Below are positions 32,855 through 40,797 of a stretch of DNA of 47,998 nt, one piece after another. Position numbers and translations under genes: made by a program. This stretch comes from Desulfobacterales bacterium. Its GTDB lineage: Bacteria; Desulfobacterota; Desulfobacteria; Desulfobacterales; Desulfosarcinaceae. Positions within the stretch are counted from its first letter, which is position 1. Each line of letters begins with the position of its first letter. Location: contig JACRDD010000011.1 of NCBI GenBank assembly GCA_016218685.1, forward strand, positions 1 through 47,998, written 5' to 3'. The notes below the pieces were generated by a model, which searched no databases, had not been told where the DNA came from, and saw only the letters and a program-made list of their open reading frames with translations.

Positions 32855-33127
32855 ATGGAGTTCTGGCGCGTGCCATTTGATGCCCAAACCATTCAGGTTT
32901 CCCAGGGCGTGGTTCACATCATCGAGGATCGCTGCAAGGGGTGCGGCTATTGCATCGAGTTCTGCCCCCGGCACATCCTGGCTTTTTCCTCCCGTTTCAA
33001 CAAAAAAGGGTACCACCCGCCCGAAGTGCTGCAACCCGAGGGGTGCGTCAACTGCCACTATTGCGAGATCATCTGCCCGGAGTTTGCCATCTACTCGGTG
33101 GAAGTGCCCCAGCCGCCCGGGGGATAG
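32855..33127 (+). CDS. korD: Two-cluster 4Fe-4S ferredoxin subunit (KorD-like)
   Basis: A 90-residue ferredoxin, the delta subunit of a multi-subunit 2-oxoacid:ferredoxin oxidoreductase. Two [4Fe-4S] motifs are intact: Cys27, 30, 33, 37 (CKGCGYCIEFCP) and Cys64, 67, 70, 74 (CVNCHYCEIICP). It passes electrons from the TPP subunit to a partner. A GGGAGTGGA-like site precedes the ATG. It begins a one-directional array korD-korA-korB-korC and the redox proteins beyond, so it may also feed the Hdr-like subunits. Very secure as an oxidoreductase ferredoxin. Confidence 0.92.
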   Translation: MEFWRVPFDAQTIQVSQGVVHIIEDRCKGCGYCIEFCPRHILAFSSRFNKKGYHPPEVLQPEGCVNCHYCEIICPEFAIYSVEVPQPPGG

Positions 33128-33186
33128 GCCGTAACTCTTGTTTCCTGCGATGCCCACGGCCGGTCTCAGCGGCCATACACCCTATA

Positions 33187-33192
33187 TATAAT
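33187..33192 (+). promoter_or_regulatory. Consensus -10 box before korA
   Basis: A perfect TATAAT lies in an AT-rich patch between korD and korA. The -35 region 17 bases upstream (TCTCAG) is poor. If used, it would give transcripts starting just before the 33205 ATG and favour the start at 33238. Confidence 0.25.
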
Positions 33193-33204
33193 GATGAGTG
33201 CAAC

Positions 33205-34350
33205 ATGAAATCAGCGGTTCTAACGGGAGTTCACTACATGACCGGCGATGAGGCCTGCGCCGAGGGCGCCCTGGCGGCCGGTTGCCGCTTCTTCGGCGGC
33301 TACCCCATCACCCCGGCCACCGAGATCGCCGAGCACATGTCCGAGCGTCTGCCCGAGGTGGGCGGCACCTTCATCCAGATGGAGGATGAGATCGCGGCCA
33401 TCGCCTCGGTGCTGGGGGCGGCCTGGGCCGGCCAGAAGAGCATGACCGCCACCTCCGGGCCGGGTTTCAGCCTGATGATGGAGAACATCGGCCTGGCGGC
33501 CTGCACCGAGACCCCCTGCGTGGTGGTCAATGTCCAGCGCGCCGGCCCCTCCACCGGCCTGCCCACCATGGGCGCCCAGGCCGACATGATGCAGGCGCGC
33601 TGGGGATCGCATGGCGACTATGAGATCATCGCCCTGGCGCCCTCGTCCGCCCAGGAGATCTTCTACCAGACCATCACGGCCTTCAACCTGAGCGAGCGCT
33701 ACCGCACGCCGGTCTTCATCATGACCGACGAGATCATCGGCCACATGAGCGAGAAGGTGGTGATCCCGGCCGCCGATCAGATCCGCACCGAGGAGCGCCC
33801 CAAGCCCCAGGGCCGCAAGGACCGTTTCCTGCTTTACAAGCCGGGCCCCAACGGCGTGGCGCCCATGCCGGCGGCCGGCGAAGGCTACAACGTGCATGTC
33901 ACCGGCCTGACCCATGACGAGAAGGGCTACCCGGTCATGTCCATCGAGGCCCAGGAACAGATGATGACGCGCATCAAGACCAAGATCCTGAATAACCTGG
34001 ACGATATCGTCATCACCGAAGCACATGAATTGGAAGACGCCGAAATCGTGATCGTCTCCTACGGCATCTCGGCGCGCACCAGCATGGCCGCCATGCAGCA
34101 GGCGCGCGCCATGGGCCTGAAGGTGGGTTTTTTGCGTCTGATCACGGTCTGGCCCTTTGCCGAACGGCAGATCCGGGAGTTGGCCCAACGGGTCAAGGCT
34201 TTCGTCACCGTGGAGATCAACCTGGGGCAGATCCATCTGGAGGTGACCCGCGCGGCGGCGGGCCAAGCCACCTGTCATCTGGTGGGCCACCACGGCGGCG
34301 CCATCATCTCGCCGGACAAAGTGATCGCTGCCATCAAGGAGGTCGTATGA
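33205..34350 (+). CDS. korA: 2-oxoacid:ferredoxin oxidoreductase alpha subunit (KorA)
   Basis: Alpha subunit (381 residues from 33205) of a 2-oxoglutarate-type ferredoxin oxidoreductase, which converts 2-oxoacid + CoA to acyl-CoA + CO2 or the reverse. It carries the pyrimidine-binding and transketolase C-terminal domains: GYPITPATEIAEHM near 32, TATSGPGFSLMMENIGLA near 91, NVQRAGPSTGLPTMGAQAD near 110, and SYGISARTSM near 288. The gamma domain is separate, as in Kor rather than the PorA/NifJ fusion. The longer frame upstream is rejected. Start 33205 has a weak ribosome site; the ATG at 33238 has a better GGGAG and is a real alternative. It overlaps korB by four bases. 2-oxoglutarate as substrate is inferred from family resemblance only. 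Confidence 0.92.
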   Translation: MKSAVLTGVHYMTGDEACAEGALAAGCRFFGGYPITPATEIAEHMSERLPEVGGTFIQMEDEIAAIASVLGAAWAGQKSMTATSGPGFSLMMENIGLAACTETPCVVVNVQRAGPSTGLPTMGAQADMMQARWGSHGDYEIIALAPSSAQEIFYQTITAFNLSERYRTPVFIMTDEIIGHMSEKVVIPAADQIRTEERPKPQGRKDRFLLYKPGPNGVAPMPAAGEGYNVHVTGLTHDEKGYPVMSIEAQEQMMTRIKTKILNNLDDIVITEAHELEDAEIVIVSYGISARTSMAAMQQARAMGLKVGFLRLITVWPFAERQIRELAQRVKAFVTVEINLGQIHLEVTRAAAGQATCHLVGHHGGAIISPDKVIAAIKEVV

Positions 34351-35198
34351 GCCAAGCCGTTGCACGCCATGAAGCATCCGCCGCGGCGGTGCCCGATCAC
34401 CCATTGGAGGATCTGATCCGCTCGGACCGCATTCCGCACATCTGGTGCCCGGGCTGCGGCATCGGCACCGCCTTTGCCGCCACGCTCTCGGCCATGAAAG
34501 GCTGCGGCCTGGATCTGGCCACGTTGTGCATGGTCTCGGGCATCGGCTGCTCGGGCCGGGCCGCCGGCTATGTAAAGCTCGACTCGTTCCACACCACCCA
34601 CGGCCGGGCCATCCCCTTTGCCACCGGCTTGAAACTGGGAAACCCCAAGCTCAATGTGGTGGTCTTCAGCGGCGACGGCGACCTGTTCGCCATCGGCGGC
34701 AACCACTTCATCCATGCGGCCCGGCGCAACATCCCCCTGACCGTGATCTGCCTGAACAACCTGAACTACGGCATGACCGGCGGCCAGGCGGCGGCCACCA
34801 CGCCTTATCTGGCGCGCACGACCACCACCCCGGCCGGCAATCATGAAGCGCCCTTCAATCTCCCGCTGTTGGCCTGGGCCTCGGGCGCCAGCTTCGTGGC
34901 ACGCTGGACCATCCTGCACATCCGGGAGCTGACCGAGTGCATCCAGAAGGCCTTTTTGAAAAACGGCTTCTCGTTCATCGAAGTGCTGGGCCCCTGCCCC
35001 ATCAACTACGGCCGGCGCAACAAGGAAAAGCCGCTGCAAACCCTCAAGCTCTACCAGGAGCAGACCATCATCCGCAACCATGCCGATCCCAGCGACCTGG
35101 AGATCGATTTCAAGAAGAAGGTGGTGCTGGGAGAGTTCGTGGATAAGGAGCGAAGTACTTGCATCGAGAATTACGATAAGACGTGTCGGTTGATGTAG
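34347..35198 (+). CDS. korB: 2-oxoacid:ferredoxin oxidoreductase beta subunit (KorB)
   Basis: The thiamine-diphosphate subunit, 283 residues. The TPP/Mg motif is GDGD (109-112) followed by NNLNYGMTGGQ (137-147), and CPGCG (34-38) with GCSGR near 67-71 supplies the expected [4Fe-4S] ligands. FHTTHGRAIPFATG near 81-94 is typical of KorB. It is coupled to korA by an ATGA overlap, and korC follows 35 bases on. Together with korA, korC and korD it makes the complete four-part enzyme. Substrate preference (2-oxoglutarate, branched-chain or aryl oxoacid) cannot be settled by eye. Confidence 0.94.
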   Translation: MSQAVARHEASAAAVPDHPLEDLIRSDRIPHIWCPGCGIGTAFAATLSAMKGCGLDLATLCMVSGIGCSGRAAGYVKLDSFHTTHGRAIPFATGLKLGNPKLNVVVFSGDGDLFAIGGNHFIHAARRNIPLTVICLNNLNYGMTGGQAAATTPYLARTTTTPAGNHEAPFNLPLLAWASGASFVARWTILHIRELTECIQKAFLKNGFSFIEVLGPCPINYGRRNKEKPLQTLKLYQEQTIIRNHADPSDLEIDFKKKVVLGEFVDKERSTCIENYDKTCRLM

Positions 35199-35233
35199 GG
35201 GTTTTTCGCACGCGTACGATTGAGGAAGAAATT

Positions 35234-35809
35234 ATGTACAAGCAAATCACCATCACCGGTTTCGGCGGCCAGGGAGTAGTATTGGCCGGCCGCATCGTGG
35301 GCCAGGCGGCGGCCATCGGCGACAATCTGGAGAGCACCCTGGTCCAATCCTACGGCCCCGAATCGCGCGGCGGGGCGTGCAGCGCCCAGGTGACCATCGC
35401 CGACGGTCCGATTTACTTCCCCTACATCCAGAATCCCGACATCCTGGTGTGCATGTCCCAATCCGGCTACGACAAGCAGTACCCCTCGCTCAAGAAAGAG
35501 GGTGTTCTGATCATCGAGCAGGACCTGGTCAAACCCACGGATAGCCGGGATCACTTCGCCATCCCCTGCACCCGCTTCTCCGAAGAACTGGGCAACAAGA
35601 TGATGGCCAACATCATCATGGTGGGCTTCCTGGCAGCCATCACCGAGGCCGTCAGCCTGGATGCGGCCCGGGCCACGGTGGCCGAATCGGTGCCCAAGGG
35701 CACGGTGGAGAAGAACCTCAAGGCCTTCGACAAGGGCTGGGAGTTTGCCCAGGCCACCTTGAAAGGCCGCCGGCATAAGGCTGCCGGTCAGATCGGAGTG
35801 GTCGCATGA
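35234..35809 (+). CDS. korC: 2-oxoacid:ferredoxin oxidoreductase gamma subunit (KorC)
   Basis: The 191-residue gamma subunit. The N-terminal GFGGQGVVLAGRIVGQAA (about residues 9-26) and SYGPESRGGACSAQV (about 39-53) are diagnostic for this domain, which completes the CoA/TPP enzyme. The ATG at 35234 follows GAGGAAGAAATT; an upstream in-frame start is rejected because the extra 17 residues lack a ribosome site. The last four bases overlap the start of the giant flavoprotein (ATGA), so this subunit and the flavoprotein are probably made together, which supports a physical complex. Confidence 0.93.
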   Translation: MYKQITITGFGGQGVVLAGRIVGQAAAIGDNLESTLVQSYGPESRGGACSAQVTIADGPIYFPYIQNPDILVCMSQSGYDKQYPSLKKEGVLIIEQDLVKPTDSRDHFAIPCTRFSEELGNKMMANIIMVGFLAAITEAVSLDAARATVAESVPKGTVEKNLKAFDKGWEFAQATLKGRRHKAAGQIGVVA

Positions 35810-38800
35810 AACCTCCCAAGAACCGACTGCACAGCGTCCTGATCGCCGGCGCCACGCCGGCCGGCATTGCCGCGGCCAACAAACTGGGCGAGTTGGGCAT
35901 CCCCATTACCCTGGTGGACACGGCGGCCGACCTGGACGCCAAGCTCAACAACGAGGACTACCGGCTGGAGTCGGGCGTGCCTTTCAATTACGCCCATCGC
36001 CCGGGCCTGATCCGCATCCTGCGCAACGCCAACATCCGCTGCGTGTTGCCGGCCACCATCCAGTCGGCCAAGCACAGCTCCCAGGGCTTCCGCGTCCAGA
36101 TCGAACGCCGGGCCACCTATGTGGATGCCGGCCGCTGCACCCTCTGCGGCCAATGTGTCTCGGCGTGTCCGGTGTGCGCCGGAGAGAGCCGGCGGCCCAT
36201 CCAGGCCACTAGCCGCACGGCCCTGCCGGGTCGCGTCACCATCGACAAACGCCGCCAGCCCTTGTGCCAGGCCAACTGCCCCCTGGGGGTCAACGTGCAA
36301 GGGTACATGGCGTTGACCGCCGCCGGCCGTTATGACGAAGCCCTGGAACTGATCCGCCGGAAGAACGTACTGCCCGCCGTATGTGGCCGCATCTGCACCC
36401 ATCCCTGCGAAGCGGCCTGCCGCCGGGGAGAAAAGGAAGGCCCCCTGGCCATCCGCGACATCAAGCGCTTCGTGACCGACTGCGCCTCCCCGCGTCTGGT
36501 GCAACCGAAAGTAGAAATACCCGCCGGAAGGCCCTCCGTGGCTGTCGTGGGTTCGGGGCCGGCGGGGTTGGCGGCGGCCACTGATCTGGTCCGCCGGGGG
36601 ATACGGGTCACGGTCTACGAAAAAGAGCCCGAAGCCGGCGGCCTGCTGCGTTACGGCATCGGACCGCACCGTCTGCCGCGCAGGATCCTGGACACCGAAT
36701 TGGCCGCCATCCAGGCCGAAGGCGTGCGTATCGTGACCAACCATGCCATCGCCCTGCCGCACGGCTTGGAAGAACTGCGCCGCAACCACCGTGCCGTGAT
36801 CCTCTCCACCGGCGCCTGGGCCGACCGCAAGATAGGCGTGAGCGGGGAAGATCTGCGCGGGGTCCAGGGCTGCATCGACTTCCTGAGCCGCTTCTACCGG
36901 GGTGAAGTAAAGAGGATCGCCGGCCGGGCGGCCGTCATCGGCGACGGCAACGCGGCTTATGACCTGGCCCGAGTGCTGCGTCGCCTGGGGGTGGAGGTGA
37001 CCCTGGTGTCATGGTTCGCGGCCCACGAAATCCCGGCCGATAAGGATGAAGTCGAAGCAGCCGCGGCCGAAGGCATCGCCCTGATCGACCGGCGCCAGGT
37101 GGTGGGCTTTGTCGGCGAAAATAATCGTTTCCGCGCCTTGCGCGTGCAAGCCACCCAGCCCGGCCCGCCCGATGCCAAGGGCATCTGCTGGCCGGTGGTC
37201 GTTCCCGGCGCCGAAATGGAGGAATTGGCCTTCGATCACGCCTTCGTGGCCATCGGCCAGGGTGGACCCTACCGCGATCTCGCCGGCCAAGGCGAATTGG
37301 TCATCGACCCCAGGGGCCTGCTGGCCGTGGATGCCCAAGGCCAAACAGCCCTTGCGGGCGTCTATGCCGCCGGCGACGCGGCCACCGGCGCCACCTCGGT
37401 GGTCAAGGCCATGGCCGACGGACGCAGGCTCGCGGCCCGGGTGGCCGGCGATCTGAACATGGGCCAGGCCGCGCCGGAGGCTTGGCTCCTCGCCGCCCGG
37501 CCGGAGGCCCTCGATTTCGATCCCATCGCCGACGACCTGCCCTTGCGACCCCGGGCGCCCATGCCCGAGATCGCCCTGGCCCAGCGTCGGGAGGGCTTTG
37601 CCGAAGTGGCCCGGGGCCTGGATGAAACCCAGGCCCGGGGAGAAGCCGGCCGCTGCCTGCAGTGCGGCGGTTGCGCCCAGTGCCTGGCCTGCCTGCCGGC
37701 CTGTGGGAGCAACCAGGCCCTTCGCCACGAAGAAGTATCGGAAACGCTTTTCGAAAACGCCGGCGTGCTGATCATCGCCGACCCGGAGATGGGCCTGGGG
37801 ATCAAGGGCGACGACGTGATCCGGGCCTATGGCCCTCCCAGCGCCAAAACCGATGTACCGGCCATGCTGCTGCGCGGCTTTTCCGCCGCGGCCAGGGCCA
37901 TGGTGCTGCTCCAGCGCAGCGGCTTGCGCCTCAAGGGCCAGGGGGTGGCCTTCGTGCCGCCCGAGGCCGGACTGGACCGGCGCGTGCGCATCGGCGTCTT
38001 CGCCTGCCGCTGCAACGACTCGTTCGGCTGGTCGCCGGAGCTGGATGCGTTCATGGAGGGCCTGACCCGGCAGGAGGACATCGTGCATGCCGAAGTGCTC
38101 GCCTCGGGCTGCGTGCCCGAAGGCATCCAGCGCATGGTGGACACGGTGCGCGACAAGGGCATCACCCGCCTGGTGCTGGCCTCGTGCGTCTGCTGCCCGC
38201 TCAACTTCGTGTGCAGCGCCTGCACCGACCAGCGCAGCCGGCTCAAACGTGGGCTCTTCGACGGCACCGGCATCAGCCGCTCCATGGTGCAGACCATCAA
38301 CCTGCGCGGCGAGGTCCTGCGCCTGATGGCCAAGGATGAAGCCCTGGCCGTCAAACTATTCCAGGGGATCATCACGCGCAGCATCGGCCGGGCGCGCAAA
38401 CTGCTGCCCTTCCCGGCTCCGTCCCGGCGCTACAACTTCACCACGGCGGTCATCGGCCAGACCGAGGCGGCGGCCAGCGCGGCCCTGACCCTGGCCCAGG
38501 CCGGCTTCGACGTGCTGATGTTCGGCTCGGCCAAGAATCCGCTGGAAGCGGCCCCGGCCCATCCTTCGATCTTCGCCTTCCACGGCGCCACCGTGGACGG
38601 CGTCAGCGGCACCATCGGCAACTTCCAGATCCACGCCCAACTGGAGGGCACCAGCCGCACCTTCACGGTAGGCGGCGTCATTTTAGGCGAGAAGTCGCGC
38701 AACATCGCCATCTACCGTCAACATGACGATCTGCCCAGCCTCAAGGTGCAAGCCCGGATGCAGAAAACGGAGGTTCCGGGCATCCCCTTCATGTATCCCG

Positions 38801-39183
38801 GCGGCACCTCCATATCGGGCCTTTTCCTGGCCGATCCACCCGGCATTCAGATTTCCAAACGCACCAAGGGCGAGGCGGCGGCCGTGCTTACCGCGGCGGC
38901 CATGCCCAGGGGACCGCGCCAGAGCCGGGGCTTTTCGGTGACCATCGATGCGGGCCTTTGCCGCGGCTGCGGCCGCTGTCTGCAAGCCTGCCCTTACCAG
39001 GCGGTCGGCCTCAAGGAGAACGGCAACGGCGGCTATTCGGCGGTGGTGGACGAGGCCCTGTGCAAGGGGTGCGGCAACTGTATTTCGGTCTGTCCGTCCA
39101 ATGCGGCCGACAGCCCTTTCCGGGATCAGGCCTACCTGGAACACACTCTGGAAGAGCTGCTCGCGGCCGGCAGCGGGAGTTGA
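35806..39183 (+). CDS. Giant GltD-like/HdrA-like iron-sulfur flavoprotein
   Basis: A 1125-residue composite redox protein. In order: a degenerate Rossmann start (IAGATPAG, 13-20); a ferredoxin motif (Cys111, 114, 117, 121); a GltD/NfnB-like N-terminal Fe-S domain (CQANCPLGV, then CGRICTHPCEAACRRGEKEG); an FAD site (VVGSGPAGLAAA near 247-258); a pyridine-nucleotide site (VIGDGNAAYDLARVLRRLG near 376-394); the VYAAGDAATGATSVVKAM segment; an HdrA-type N-terminal domain (VRIGVFACRCNDSFG near 726, CVCCPLNFVCSAC); a second degenerate flavin-like fold; and two C-terminal [4Fe-4S] motifs (from Cys1052 and Cys1086). It overlaps korC by four bases and MvhD-HdrCB follows three bases on. It most likely links ferredoxin to NAD(P)(H) within the Kor/Hdr complex. 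The combination is unusual. Confidence 0.85.
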   Translation: MKPPKNRLHSVLIAGATPAGIAAANKLGELGIPITLVDTAADLDAKLNNEDYRLESGVPFNYAHRPGLIRILRNANIRCVLPATIQSAKHSSQGFRVQIERRATYVDAGRCTLCGQCVSACPVCAGESRRPIQATSRTALPGRVTIDKRRQPLCQANCPLGVNVQGYMALTAAGRYDEALELIRRKNVLPAVCGRICTHPCEAACRRGEKEGPLAIRDIKRFVTDCASPRLVQPKVEIPAGRPSVAVVGSGPAGLAAATDLVRRGIRVTVYEKEPEAGGLLRYGIGPHRLPRRILDTELAAIQAEGVRIVTNHAIALPHGLEELRRNHRAVILSTGAWADRKIGVSGEDLRGVQGCIDFLSRFYRGEVKRIAGRAAVIGDGNAAYDLARVLRRLGVEVTLVSWFAAHEIPADKDEVEAAAAEGIALIDRRQVVGFVGENNRFRALRVQATQPGPPDAKGICWPVVVPGAEMEELAFDHAFVAIGQGGPYRDLAGQGELVIDPRGLLAVDAQGQTALAGVYAAGDAATGATSVVKAMADGRRLAARVAGDLNMGQAAPEAWLLAARPEALDFDPIADDLPLRPRAPMPEIALAQRREGFAEVARGLDETQARGEAGRCLQCGGCAQCLACLPACGSNQALRHEEVSETLFENAGVLIIADPEMGLGIKGDDVIRAYGPPSAKTDVPAMLLRGFSAAARAMVLLQRSGLRLKGQGVAFVPPEAGLDRRVRIGVFACRCNDSFGWSPELDAFMEGLTRQEDIVHAEVLASGCVPEGIQRMVDTVRDKGITRLVLASCVCCPLNFVCSACTDQRSRLKRGLFDGTGISRSMVQTINLRGEVLRLMAKDEALAVKLFQGIITRSIGRARKLLPFPAPSRRYNFTTAVIGQTEAAASAALTLAQAGFDVLMFGSAKNPLEAAPAHPSIFAFHGATVDGVSGTIGNFQIHAQLEGTSRTFTVGGVILGEKSRNIAIYRQHDDLPSLKVQARMQKTEVPGIPFMYPGGTSISGLFLADPPGIQISKRTKGEAAAVLTAAAMPRGPRQSRGFSVTIDAGLCRGCGRCLQACPYQAVGLKENGNGGYSAVVDEALCKGCGNCISVCPSNAADSPFRDQAYLEHTLEELLAAGSGS

Positions 39184-39186
39184 TCA

Positions 39187-40761
39187 ATGCCAACAGATTT
39201 CAAGATCGTTTTGTTTCTATGCAATTGGGGCCCCCACGTGGCCTACCAGACGCTGCAAGACCGGCGCGCCGATATCCCTGTGGAGATCAAGATGGTGCGC
39301 ATCCCCTGCAGCGGGCGCATCACCAAGGCCCTGCTGTTCAAAGCCCTGGAAATGGGAGCCGACGGCGTGCTGCTGATCGGCTGTCAATCCGGCACTTGCC
39401 GTTACGGCACCGGCACGGCCGCGGCCCTGGAGAATACCGAAGACACGCGTCAAATCATGGATCTGATGGGCCTGGGCCAGGAGCGGCTGCAACTGGGCAA
39501 CTTCCTGCCCGACCAGTCCGAAGCCCTGCTGGCCTTTCTGCAGGAATTTACCCAGCGCGTGCGCGACATGGGCAAGAGCCCCATCGTGCCCCGGACGGCC
39601 GCCGCCCCGGCTGCGGCCGAAACGCCTGAAACCGTTGCCGCCAGCCATGATGTCTTCGCCTGCCAGGATTGCGGCAAATGCACCTCGGCCTGTCCGCTGG
39701 CCCTGGCCGGCAAATCCTTCTCGCCGCGCTTCGTGGCCGCCGAAATCATCGCCGGCCGGGCCCAGCGCCCCGAGGTGCGCGCGGCGGTCAACGCCTGCCT
39801 CACCTGCGGCACCTGCTACGAGCGCTGCCCGTCGGCCGTCAACTTTCCCGAATTCATCAAGGCCATGCGCCATTACTACCAGGGCGGCGAGCTTACGGCC
39901 GCGCCGGCTCACGGCGGTTTCTTCCAGAGTATGATGCGCGCCATGACCGCCGAAACACTGGTGCCCCGCCGCTGGCAGGCCCTGCCGGACAACATCCGCG
40001 TCCGCGAAAAGAGCCCGATTCTCTTCTTCGGCGGCTGCGCCTCCTACTTCGACGTCTTCTTTCGCAAGTTCCTGAACCCGCAAACCGAGCGCATCCTGGA
40101 AGACAGCCTGCGGCTGCTCAACTTCTTCGACGTGGAGCCGGCCCTGCTGGCCGACGAGCGCTGCTGCGGCCACGACCTGCTCTGGTCCGGGGACCGCGAC
40201 AATTTCCTGCGTCTGGCGGCGCTCAATGCCAAGGCCCTGGCGGCCAGCGGCGCCGAAGAGCTGATCACGGCCTGTCCGGAGTGCTATCACACCCTGAGCC
40301 GGGAGTACCCGCGCTACGGTGTGACCCTGCCGCTCAAAATCACCCACATGCACGAATTTTTGGAACGCGAGATCGCCAAGGGCGCCGTGGCCTTCAAGCC
40401 CCTGGAAGGCAAGATCGCCTTCCAGGACGCCTGCCGCCAGAGCCGTTTCAACGATCAGGCCGAGCTGCCGCGCAAACTGCTCCAGCGCCTGACCAACGGC
40501 ACCCCCCTGGTGGACGGCGGCGCGCCCAGCGTCTGTTGCGGCAACAGCGCCTGGACCGGTTGCGACGCCTTCAGCAAACGCATGCAGGTGCAGCACATCG
40601 AAAAGGCCAAGCAGGCCGGCGGTCAAATGATCGTCACGGCCTGCCCCAAGTGCCAGATCCATTTGGGTTGCGCCATGGAGGATGTCATGCGGGGGGATGA
40701 GCTGAAGATGGAGATGATGGATCTGACCAGCGCCATCGCGAAGAGTATTTATTGGGCCTAA
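39187..40761 (+). CDS. MvhD-HdrC-HdrB fusion protein (heterodisulfide reductase-like)
   Basis: A 524-residue fusion. Residues 1 to about 130 are an MvhD/FlpD-like domain that passes electrons to HdrA: VLFLCNWGPHVAYQ, RIPCSGRITKALLFKALEMGADGVLLIGC and SGTCRYGTG. It has CNWG where MvhD normally has CNWC, so one usual cysteine is missing. Residues 155-220 are HdrC-like with two [4Fe-4S] motifs (Cys159, 162, 165, 169; Cys204, 207, 210, 214). Residues about 280-520 are HdrB-like with two CCG domains (ERCCGHD, ACPECYHTL; VCCGNSAW, ACPKCQIHLG), the site of disulfide reduction in HdrB. The start has a GGGAG site and lies three bases after the upstream stop; HdrA follows. Disulfide or persulfide chemistry is inferred from these domains. 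Confidence 0.87.
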   Translation: MPTDFKIVLFLCNWGPHVAYQTLQDRRADIPVEIKMVRIPCSGRITKALLFKALEMGADGVLLIGCQSGTCRYGTGTAAALENTEDTRQIMDLMGLGQERLQLGNFLPDQSEALLAFLQEFTQRVRDMGKSPIVPRTAAAPAAAETPETVAASHDVFACQDCGKCTSACPLALAGKSFSPRFVAAEIIAGRAQRPEVRAAVNACLTCGTCYERCPSAVNFPEFIKAMRHYYQGGELTAAPAHGGFFQSMMRAMTAETLVPRRWQALPDNIRVREKSPILFFGGCASYFDVFFRKFLNPQTERILEDSLRLLNFFDVEPALLADERCCGHDLLWSGDRDNFLRLAALNAKALAASGAEELITACPECYHTLSREYPRYGVTLPLKITHMHEFLEREIAKGAVAFKPLEGKIAFQDACRQSRFNDQAELPRKLLQRLTNGTPLVDGGAPSVCCGNSAWTGCDAFSKRMQVQHIEKAKQAGGQMIVTACPKCQIHLGCAMEDVMRGDELKMEMMDLTSAIAKSIYWA

Positions 40762-40797
40762 GCCCATCGTACGCGTAAGAATATAAGGAACGCACCA

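Noticed and set aside
32941..33204. Long upstream extension of the korA reading frame
   Set aside because: It runs through korD in another frame, and known KorA proteins start near 33205 or 33238.
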